Assembly: GCA_002310075.1 (NCBI GenBank)
Contig: DBXU01000060.1
Location: 1,839 to 14,750, forward strand
Origin: Bacteroidales bacterium UBA1204
GTDB lineage: Bacteria; Bacteroidota; Bacteroidia; Bacteroidales; F082
Length of the DNA stretch: 12,912 bases
Reading direction: 5' to 3'
Shown here: in pieces, positions 6,887-12,912 of the stretch
How the letters are laid out: every line of letters starts with the position of its first letter
Numbering within the stretch: the first letter of the stretch is position 1
The notes under the pieces: generated by a model
The model's input: the letters and a program-made list of their open reading frames with translations, nothing else
Database searches by the model: none
Told to the model about the DNA's origin: nothing
Program-made: the position numbers and the translations under genes

Positions 6887-7804
6887 ATGAAAAGGATCAA
6901 CATCTTTCTCCTCGGACTCTGCTGCCTCATCGGCTTGAAGGCCTCCTGGGCCCAAGAGCTGAAGTGTGATGTCCGTGTCAACGCCAACCAAGTGGCAGGT
7001 ACCGACAAGACCGTCTACGACAACCTGCAGACCGCCTTGTATGAGTTCCTCAACAACACCAAGTTCACCGACATCAACTTCAAGCAAAACGAGAAGATCG
7101 AATGTTCCATCCTGCTCAACATCAAGGAAAGGACAGGGACGGAGAATTTCGCTGCCGACATCAACATAGCCTTGCGCCGACCTGTCTACAAGTCGAGCTA
7201 CAACACTCCTTTGTTTAACTACATTGACACCAAATTCAACTTCGAGTACATGGATGGGCAGCCTCTCGACTTCAACACCAACAGCTTCATCTCCGAGTTG
7301 ACTGGGACCATCGGATACTATGTGTATCTCATGCTGGGTCTCGATTTCGACTCCTTCTCACTCAACGGTGGCACCGCTTTCTTCGAGACGGCGCAAAACA
7401 TTGCCATGATGGCACCTCAAAACAGCGCCAACCAAGCAGGATGGAGCACCACGGGACGTCAAAACCGATATGCCTTGATCAACGACATCAACAACCAAAG
7501 CTACGCCCCCTTAAGGCAGTTCCTCTACGAATACCACCGCATGGGACTCGACATCATGTCGGAGAATCCGGCACAAGGCCGCGAAGCCATCATGAACGCA
7601 CTCACAATGTTGGAAAGCGTTTACCAACGCAATTCCATGTGCTACTTCCTGCAGCTTATCATCGAAAGCAAACGTGATGAGATCATACAAGTCTTCTCGC
7701 AAGGCGAAATGAAAGTCAGAAACGTTGCCTGCAACATTATGAAGACCATCGACCCGTCGCAGTCTTCAAGATACGAAACCATGCTGCAGAACAATGGCTT
7801 TTAA
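6887..7804 (+). CDS. porD: DUF4835 family exported protein, PorD-like
   Basis: A 305-residue exported protein of the DUF4835 family, which is often annotated as type IX secretion system protein PorD; that name and symbol rest on my memory of family naming. The start ATG 6887 begins a signal peptide (MKRINIFLLGLCCLIGLKASWA, likely cleaved before Gln23). No lipobox is present at the cleavage site. The mature part opens with a beta-rich stretch (LKCDVRVNANQVAGTD), as is usual in this family, followed by mixed alpha/beta sequence and a helical C-terminal third (about 205-305). No catalytic motif is visible, so the molecular role is not known from sequence. It sits between rpoZ and recN, 12 and 8 bases away. 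In many relatives coaBC lies between rpoZ and this gene; here it is absent. The T9SS link would fit the T9SS cargo proteins upstream. Confidence 0.8.
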   Translation: MKRINIFLLGLCCLIGLKASWAQELKCDVRVNANQVAGTDKTVYDNLQTALYEFLNNTKFTDINFKQNEKIECSILLNIKERTGTENFAADINIALRRPVYKSSYNTPLFNYIDTKFNFEYMDGQPLDFNTNSFISELTGTIGYYVYLMLGLDFDSFSLNGGTAFFETAQNIAMMAPQNSANQAGWSTTGRQNRYALINDINNQSYAPLRQFLYEYHRMGLDIMSENPAQGREAIMNALTMLESVYQRNSMCYFLQLIIESKRDEIIQVFSQGEMKVRNVACNIMKTIDPSQSSRYETMLQNNGF

Positions 7805-7812
7805 TCGATGCC

Positions 7813-9462
7813 ATGCTTAAGCAACTGCAAATCAGCAACTACGCCCTCATCGACGAAATCGAAATCCGTTTCGAATCAGGTTTTAATGTAATCACTGGCG
7901 AAACCGGCGCCGGTAAATCCATATTGCTTGGCGCTTTAGGATTTGCCTTAGGCGACCGCGCCGATACCAACGTATTGTACGACAAGGACAAGAAATGCGT
8001 GGTGGAAGCCCATTTTGCGCTTGACGAAACACTGAGGCCCTTGTTTGAAGACAACGACCTCGACTTCGAGACCGACTGCATCTTCCGCCGCGAACTCAAC
8101 CCACAAAAGAAAAGCCGCGCTTTCATCAACGACACGCCCGTCGCCCTTCAGACGATGAAAGAAATCGGCAGTCAATTGGTCGACATCCACTCCCAACATG
8201 ATGCCCTCCTACTCACCGACGCCAACTTCCAACTCGGGCTATTGGATGATATTGCCAAAAACGCTGAGACGCTGGACGAGTACCAAAAAGAATTCAGCCG
8301 CTATAACACTTTCAAGCAAAAACATAATGTGTTGAAAGAAACGGCAACTAAAAATACAGCTGAAAACGACTACCTGAAATTCCAGCTTGAGGAATTAAAC
8401 AAAGCCGACCTGAAAGAAGGCGAATACGCCGACCTCGAACAAACCCTGCAGGTGATGGAAAACGCTGAAGAGATCAAGAGCCTTTTGGTGACTGCCAATG
8501 GGCTGATGGAAGACTCCGAAAGCGCCATTCTAGGACAAGTCAACACGTTGGCTTCCACCCTTTCAAGGTTGAAAGGCATGCTCCCCGATTTGGAAGGCTT
8601 GGACGAACGCGTCGAAAGCTTGAAGGTAGAGTTGAAAGACATCGCCTACGACCTGCGTCGCAAGGAAGACGACACCCAATTCGACGAAGGGCAACTACAA
8701 AGCCTCCAAGAGCGTTACGACCTGATCAACCGCCTGATGATGAAGCACCATGTCAACGACTACGACGCTCTGACAGGTTTGAGAGACAGCCTTAGAGAAA
8801 AAGTAAACGCCTTTGAGAATATCGATGAAGCCATCGAACAAGCTGAAAAAGCCTTAAAAGAAAGCGAAAAACAGCTCTCAAATCTGGCCAAGACCTTACA
8901 TGACAAGCGATGCCAAGCCGCCGTAGCCTTCAGCGATAAAGTCACGACACTGGTACGGCAGCTGGCCATGCCATTTGCTGTGTTTCAGGTGATGGTGGAA
9001 AAACAAGACGGTTTTAGCAGCAAAGGCGCCGATGCCATTCGTTTCCTCTTTTCCGCCAACAAAGGCATTGCCCCTGACGATATACGCCGTGTAGCCTCCG
9101 GCGGTGAGCTTTCGCGGTTGATGCTTTCCATCAAGAGTGCCGTTTCCGACTACAACTACATCCCCACCCTCATCTTCGATGAAATCGACACGGGCGTTTC
9201 GGGCGAAGTGGCAGCAAGAATCGGCGCCATCATGCAGCAAATGGGGCATTCGTTGCAGCTTATCTCCATCACCCACCTACCCCAAGTGGCCAGCCAAGCC
9301 GAGCATCATTACTTCATCTACAAAGACAGCGAAGGCGAACGCGCCCAATCGCACATTCGCCTGCTTAACCAGGATGAACGGCTCCAAGAAATTGCCAAGA
9401 TGCTCAGCAACGACAAGATAACACCAGAAGCATTACGTGCTGCCGAGGTGTTAATAAGATGA
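7813..9462 (+). CDS. recN: DNA repair protein RecN (SMC-like ATPase)
   Basis: RecN is a cytoplasmic SMC-family ATPase that acts early in repair of double-strand breaks by recombination. The 549-residue length is normal. The N-terminal ATPase half has Walker A GETGAGKS at residues 29-36 after the typical opening LQISNYALIDEIEI. A long charged, probably coiled-coil middle spans about 150-360. The C-terminal half has the ABC signature SGGELS (429-434), Walker B LIFDE with Asp456 and Glu457, and the switch histidine His488 in ITHLPQVA. ATG 7813 was chosen over the ATG at 7808, which is out of frame. It is the last gene of the plus-strand cluster. Its stop is 6 bases from the stop of a convergent gene, and no terminator hairpin is visible there. 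An SOS-type box was not found in the short upstream gap, so expression probably comes from the upstream cluster. Confidence 0.96.
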   Translation: MLKQLQISNYALIDEIEIRFESGFNVITGETGAGKSILLGALGFALGDRADTNVLYDKDKKCVVEAHFALDETLRPLFEDNDLDFETDCIFRRELNPQKKSRAFINDTPVALQTMKEIGSQLVDIHSQHDALLLTDANFQLGLLDDIAKNAETLDEYQKEFSRYNTFKQKHNVLKETATKNTAENDYLKFQLEELNKADLKEGEYADLEQTLQVMENAEEIKSLLVTANGLMEDSESAILGQVNTLASTLSRLKGMLPDLEGLDERVESLKVELKDIAYDLRRKEDDTQFDEGQLQSLQERYDLINRLMMKHHVNDYDALTGLRDSLREKVNAFENIDEAIEQAEKALKESEKQLSNLAKTLHDKRCQAAVAFSDKVTTLVRQLAMPFAVFQVMVEKQDGFSSKGADAIRFLFSANKGIAPDDIRRVASGGELSRLMLSIKSAVSDYNYIPTLIFDEIDTGVSGEVAARIGAIMQQMGHSLQLISITHLPQVASQAEHHYFIYKDSEGERAQSHIRLLNQDERLQEIAKMLSNDKITPEALRAAEVLIR

Positions 9463-9468
9463 TAAAGC

Positions 9469-9831
9469 TTATAAATCCGTGTTTTTCACCAAGACGAAAG
9501 CGTCCCTATCGCTTTCCTTGGGCACATAGCCCTGGTCATATACAAAATGGTAGACAGCGCCTGCCTTGGTCGTATAGGTACTCGTGAAATACTTGAAGTC
9601 AAAACCTTTCTCCATCAGCTGCTGGCGATTGGCAAAGCCCTTCCCGTTGGGATTCAGTTCCATCAATATGTTATGGTTGCGTGCCAAGACGCCGTTGATC
9701 TTCCTGACCACATTGATTTGCTTGTGGGTCTTCTCGTAGTTGTAACTGTTGCGGCATGAGTCGCAGCAGAACTTTTTGTCGACACGTCCGATGAGCGGTT
9801 CACCGCAATAGAGGCATTTTCTTTCTTCCAT
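9469..9831 (-). CDS. Small zinc-ribbon protein of unknown function
   Basis: A 120-residue protein with an N-terminal zinc ribbon: Cys6-x2-Cys9 and Cys23-x2-Cys26, with an extra Cys22 beside the third ligand (KKFCCDSC). The remainder is a basic helical stretch (about 29-55) followed by a conserved-looking segment, LNPNGKGFANRQQL, and an aromatic C-terminal part (FTSTYTTKAGAVYHFVYDQGY). I recognise this as a widespread uncharacterised Bacteroidota protein, sometimes labelled DUF2116-type zinc ribbon; no function is known to me. There is no signal peptide, so it should be cytoplasmic. The zinc ribbon and basic helix would suit nucleic acid or ribosome binding, which is inference only. It lies 36 bases downstream of the DUF4159 gene on the same strand and is probably the last gene of the argS-rsmE operon. 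Those 36 bases hold no clear promoter or terminator. Confidence 0.82.
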   Translation of the reverse strand: MEERKCLYCGEPLIGRVDKKFCCDSCRNSYNYEKTHKQINVVRKINGVLARNHNILMELNPNGKGFANRQQLMEKGFDFKYFTSTYTTKAGAVYHFVYDQGYVPKESDRDAFVLVKNTDL

Positions 9832-9867
9832 AGTTATTCAGTTGTTTAGTTGAAGCAGGTTACTGAG

Positions 9868-10515
9868 CTATTTGGTAAATACATACCTTAATATATTTGC
9901 ACCCATTTTCAGGGCTTTCTCTCGGGTCTCTTGCGAGTCGTGATGCACACGCTGATCTTCCCAGCCATCGCCAAGGTCACATTCATAGGTGAAAATGCAA
10001 ACGATTCTACCTTCGTAAATCAAGGCAAAGAGTTGTGGAGGCTTATTGTCATGTTCATGGATCTTCGGCAGCCCATTCGGAAAAACATAAGGTTTCTTGA
10101 AGATCTCATGTGAGTATGGCAACTCCACAAAATCCAACTCTGGGAACACCTTCTTCATCTGAGGCTCGATGTATTGTCGGATACCATAATTGTCATCAAT
10201 GTGAAGAAACCCACCTGCCAACATGTAATTGCGCAGGTTTTGCGCTTCAGCGGCATCGAAGACCACGTTGCCATGACCCGTCATGTAGACATAGGGATAG
10301 TTGAACAAGTCGGGAGACGATGGTTCTACCGTCGGCACATTCGGGTTGATGTCAGTGCCGATTTCTTGGTTGCAGAAACGCACCAAATTAGGCAAGGAAG
10401 TAGGGTTGCCATACCAGTCGCCTCCCCCACGGTACTTCAACAAAGCGATGTTGAGTTGCTGCGCTGAGGCAAAGAAAGAGAGTGACAACAATATGACAAT
10501 CAACAGTTTCTTCAT
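9868..10515 (-). CDS. Exported DUF4159 domain protein
   Basis: A 215-residue exported protein made almost entirely of a DUF4159 domain. The start is the ATG at 10515-10513, where a clear signal peptide begins (MKKLLIVILLSLSFFASA, cleavage before Gln19); longer in-frame starts lie inside the rsmE gene and would add a non-signal stretch. Conserved-looking motifs are YRGGGDWYGNP (28-38), YMTGHGN (77-83) and GGFLHIDDNYG (101-111), which fit the family's class I glutamine-amidotransferase-like or ThuA-like fold. No Cys-His-Glu catalytic triad is evident to me, so an enzymatic role is not supported. The start codon overlaps the rsmE stop by four bases (ATGA), pointing to translational coupling. The function of DUF4159 proteins is not known; some occur with MoxR ATPase and von Willebrand factor A genes, which are not seen here. 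Confidence 0.85.
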   Translation of the reverse strand: MKKLLIVILLSLSFFASAQQLNIALLKYRGGGDWYGNPTSLPNLVRFCNQEIGTDINPNVPTVEPSSPDLFNYPYVYMTGHGNVVFDAAEAQNLRNYMLAGGFLHIDDNYGIRQYIEPQMKKVFPELDFVELPYSHEIFKKPYVFPNGLPKIHEHDNKPPQLFALIYEGRIVCIFTYECDLGDGWEDQRVHHDSQETREKALKMGANILRYVFTK

Positions 10516-11219
10516 TTCATCTGATTGATAAGTTGGATGGTATGGCATGCCACGATGGCCGCTGTCTCGGTACGCAGACGTGCCTCGCCCAAGCTGCATG
10601 GTACGAAGCCATTCTCCCTGGCCAAGGCCACTTCCTCAGCGCTGAAGTCACCCTCAGGGCCGATGAGCACCAAAACATTTTCACCCTTTTTGTAAAGGTC
10701 GCAGAGGCAATCTTTCACGTCGTCGTCAATCCAAGCGATGAACTTCTGCCCTTCAAAGGGTTGTTTCACCAGTTTGTCGAAAGCGACCAAATCCTCCACT
10801 TTGGGCAGGCGCGACTTGATGCTTTGTTTCATGGCCGCCACCATAACCTTTTGGAAACGCTCCACGTTGGCGGCACGACGTTCGGAATGGTAGGAGGTGA
10901 ACAATCTCACCTTGTTAATGCCGATTTCTGTGGCTTTCTCCAAAAACCACTCCGTACGCTCATTGAGCTTGGTCGGTGCAATGGCGATTTCGAGGTTGAA
11001 GCCCCAGTGGTCATACCCCTTGCGCTGGTTCGTCAGGTTGACGGTGGCCCGCTTGGGCAGGGCCTCCACCAACTCGGCGTCAAAGAGAAAACCTTCCCCG
11101 TTGGTGACGCAGAAACGCTCGCCTTCGGTCATGCGCAACACCTTGACGCAGTGCTTCGACTCGTCCTCGGGCAAGGTCGTCAGGCCTTCTTGAGCATTTG
11201 GTATGTAAAAGACGTTCAT
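10512..11219 (-). CDS. rsmE: 16S rRNA (uracil(1498)-N(3))-methyltransferase RsmE
   Basis: RsmE methylates N3 of U1498 in 16S rRNA of the small ribosomal subunit, using S-adenosylmethionine. The 235-residue length is normal. The N-terminal PUA-like part carries HCVKVLRM (23-30), the usual H..VLR motif. The SPOUT methyltransferase part has EKATEIGI (94-101), KQSIKSRLP (131-139), the glycine-rich IGPEGDFS (186-193) and the knot-forming LGEARLRTETA (210-220), all hallmarks of RsmE. ATG 11219 lies 2 bases after the argS stop codon, and the stop overlaps the start of the DUF4159 gene, so the three genes are tightly packed and probably transcribed together from a promoter upstream of argS. Confidence 0.96.
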   Translation of the reverse strand: MNVFYIPNAQEGLTTLPEDESKHCVKVLRMTEGERFCVTNGEGFLFDAELVEALPKRATVNLTNQRKGYDHWGFNLEIAIAPTKLNERTEWFLEKATEIGINKVRLFTSYHSERRAANVERFQKVMVAAMKQSIKSRLPKVEDLVAFDKLVKQPFEGQKFIAWIDDDVKDCLCDLYKKGENVLVLIGPEGDFSAEEVALARENGFVPCSLGEARLRTETAAIVACHTIQLINQMK

Positions 11220-11221
11220 TA

Positions 11222-12912
11222 TTACATTCTATTCGGCATTCCGATACCCAGCAACTCAGACGCATTGCGCAGCAAGGCTGCCACCATGTCGCACACCTGC
11301 AGGCGGAACATGCGGCGGTCGGCATCGGGTTCCTTCAGGATGCTGCACTCTTGGTAGAACTGGTTGAATTCCTTGGCCAAATCGAAGATGAAGTTGGCAA
11401 TCATCGCGGGGCTGCGGTTTTCGGCAGCTTGGTTCAATACCATCGGCCAGCCGTACATCATTACTATAATCTCTTTCTCTTTAGGTTGCAAATCCGTGAC
11501 CTTCACCTCGCTCTCCAGCTTGATGCCTTGTTCCTCAGCCTTGCGCAGCACTGAGCAGATACGGGCATGGGTGTATTGCACGAACGGACCCGTGTTACCG
11601 TTGAAGTCGATGGACTCCTCTGGGTTGAAGAGCATGGTTTTCTTCGGGTCGACCTTGAGGATGAAATACTTCAAGGCACCCAAGCCGATGGTGTGATACA
11701 GTTTGTCAGCTTCCTCGGGTGTGAGGTCTTTAGCCTTGCCAAGCTCATCGGAGACGGCTTTTGCCGTGGCCACCATCTCATCCATGAGGTCGTCGGCATC
11801 GACAACGGTGCCCTCACGCGATTTCATCTTGCCGTTGGGCAACTCCACCATGCCATAAGAAAGGTGTTCGATATCGTTGCCCCACTCGCGGCCGAGGCGC
11901 ACCAACACGCGCTTTAGCACGTCGAAGTGGTAGATCTGTTCATTACCCACAACATAAATCAACTTCTCAGGGTCATATTCCTTGACACGCAGTTGGGCGG
12001 TGCCAAGGTCCTGGGTCATATAAACCGAGGTGCCATCGCGACGGAGCAGGAGCTTCTCGTCCAAGCCCTCATCGCGGAGGTCGCACCACACGGACTTGTC
12101 GTCGCGACGATAAAGGACGCCCTTTTCAAGGCCTTCCTGCACAAGTTCCTTACCCAGCAGATAGGTTTGTGATTCATAGTAAATCTTCTCGAAGGCCACA
12201 CCCATGCGTTTGTAGGTCACGTCGAAGCCATCGTATACCCATTGGTTCATCGTTTCCCAAAGGTGACGCACCTCGGGGTCGTTAGCTTCCCATTTCACCA
12301 GCATCTCGCGGGCTTCCTGCATCAACGTGGATTCGGCTTCGGCCTTGGCTTTGGCTTCTTCCTTGGTTTTCTCATCCAAGGTGTCGTAGTCGGCTGGCAG
12401 CAAGGATTTCACTTCTTCCTTGAACTTCTTGTCAAACAGCACATAGAAATCGCCTATGAGATGGTCGCCTTTCTTGCCCGTCGACTCGGGTGTGCAGCCG
12501 TTGCCCCACTTCAGCCAAGCCAACATGCTCTTGCAGATGTGGATGCCGCGGTCGTTGACCAAGTTGACACGCACCACTCTCTTGCCGTTGGCCTTCATGA
12601 TTTCAGAGACACTCCAGCCAAGAAGGTTGTTGCGGATATGGCCCAAGTGCAAGGGCTTGTTTGTGTTAGGTGAGGAATACTCGATGACCACGTTCTTGCC
12701 TGAGACGGGTTTGCGACCAAACTCACGGTTCTCGTGGTTGGTCTTAAAGAAATCCATCCAGAACTTGTCGGAAATCAGCAGGTTAAGGAAGCCTTTCACC
12801 ACATTGAACTTGGCGATCATGTCTGATTCCTTAATCATCTCGGCCCCCATCTCGTTGGCCAGTTGCTCGGGGTTACGCCCTGCCAACTTCACGAAGGGGA
12901 ACACCACGATGG
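11222..12912 (-). CDS. argS: Arginyl-tRNA synthetase (5' end missing)
   Basis: ArgS charges tRNA-Arg with arginine in the cytoplasm and is a class I synthetase. About 562 residues are visible; the frame runs off the right edge, and by comparison with family members of about 595-600 residues roughly 35-40 N-terminal residues are missing. The GTG at 12907 is not the true start, because the codons before it continue the conserved VVFPF segment. The class I signature is HLGH in NKPLHLGHIRN (12629-12649). The KMSKS-like loop is KMKSREGT, with KMKS at 11819-11830. The C-terminal anticodon-binding (DALR-type) domain begins around FVQYTHARICSVLRKA, and the protein ends with the typical LGIGMPNRM. The stop TAA is at 11224-11222, and rsmE follows after 2 bases. 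The gene is the first visible member of the minus-strand operon. Confidence 0.97.
   Translation of the reverse strand, partial: IVVFPFVKLAGRNPEQLANEMGAEMIKESDMIAKFNVVKGFLNLLISDKFWMDFFKTNHENREFGRKPVSGKNVVIEYSSPNTNKPLHLGHIRNNLLGWSVSEIMKANGKRVVRVNLVNDRGIHICKSMLAWLKWGNGCTPESTGKKGDHLIGDFYVLFDKKFKEEVKSLLPADYDTLDEKTKEEAKAKAEAESTLMQEAREMLVKWEANDPEVRHLWETMNQWVYDGFDVTYKRMGVAFEKIYYESQTYLLGKELVQEGLEKGVLYRRDDKSVWCDLRDEGLDEKLLLRRDGTSVYMTQDLGTAQLRVKEYDPEKLIYVVGNEQIYHFDVLKRVLVRLGREWGNDIEHLSYGMVELPNGKMKSREGTVVDADDLMDEMVATAKAVSDELGKAKDLTPEEADKLYHTIGLGALKYFILKVDPKKTMLFNPEESIDFNGNTGPFVQYTHARICSVLRKAEEQGIKLESEVKVTDLQPKEKEIIVMMYGWPMVLNQAAENRSPAMIANFIFDLAKEFNQFYQECSILKEPDADRRMFRLQVCDMVAALLRNASELLGIGMPNRM

Noticed and set aside
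9832..9867. Short inverted bases (TTCA/TGAA) between the zinc-ribbon and DUF4159 genes
   Set aside because: Only about 4 bp of pairing and no T-run on the minus strand; not a terminator or operator that can be supported.
9892..9899. TATATTTG on the plus strand, a TAnnTTTG promoter match with TTTG at 9871-9874
   Set aside because: It lies within the last codons of the minus-strand DUF4159 gene and no plus-strand gene follows it, so it is most likely chance.
10516..10599. Upstream extension of the DUF4159 gene to 10599
   Set aside because: The added residues lie inside rsmE and would bury the signal peptide; the ATG overlapping the rsmE stop is the natural start.
10533..11357. A 274-codon plus-strand open frame opposite rsmE and the end of argS
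   Set aside because: It crosses two well-supported minus-strand genes, and its translation resembles no family; it is a shadow of codon bias.

Overview
The window looks like an ordinary chromosomal stretch from a member of the Bacteroidales (Bacteroidota); I would not name a genus. The indications are two large secreted enzymes ending in type IX secretion system (T9SS) sorting domains, a Bacteroidota-type RNA polymerase omega gene beside bamD, a DUF4835/PorD gene beside recN, and a TAnnTTTG-type promoter motif. The standard genetic code is used, and third positions are rich in C and G. I see no mobile element, tRNA, rRNA, CRISPR array or phage gene. Both end genes (dapA and argS) are cut by the window edges.

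Left part, plus strand (1-3345): the 3' part of dapA (lysine and cell-wall precursor synthesis) is followed after only 5 bases by a secreted M14 metallocarboxypeptidase of about 845 residues, then by a clear intrinsic terminator. Middle part, plus strand (3379-9462): a second, paralogous M14 carboxypeptidase of 768 residues, then a compact run of bamD (outer-membrane protein assembly lipoprotein), rpoZ (RNA polymerase omega), a DUF4835/PorD-like exported protein and recN (DNA repair ATPase). Gaps in this run are 50, 2, 12 and 8 bases. A promoter-like motif lies directly in front of bamD.

Right part, minus strand (9469-12912), read from right to left: argS (arginyl-tRNA synthetase, partial), rsmE (16S rRNA U1498 methyltransferase), an exported DUF4159 protein whose start overlaps the rsmE stop, and a small zinc-ribbon protein. 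This set looks like one operon. It converges on recN with only 6 bases between the two stop codons.

Functionally the window mixes housekeeping genes with envelope and secretion genes. The two carboxypeptidases carry all expected M14 zinc and catalytic residues. They also carry the Asp and Gln that line the S1' pocket of basic-residue-specific carboxypeptidases, so they probably trim C-terminal Lys/Arg from peptides outside the cell, as CPG70 of Porphyromonas gingivalis does. I found no clear new multi-gene system. The most interesting points are the tandem carboxypeptidases with different domain content, the possibly near-leaderless bamD transcript, and the absence of coaBC between rpoZ and the PorD-like gene.
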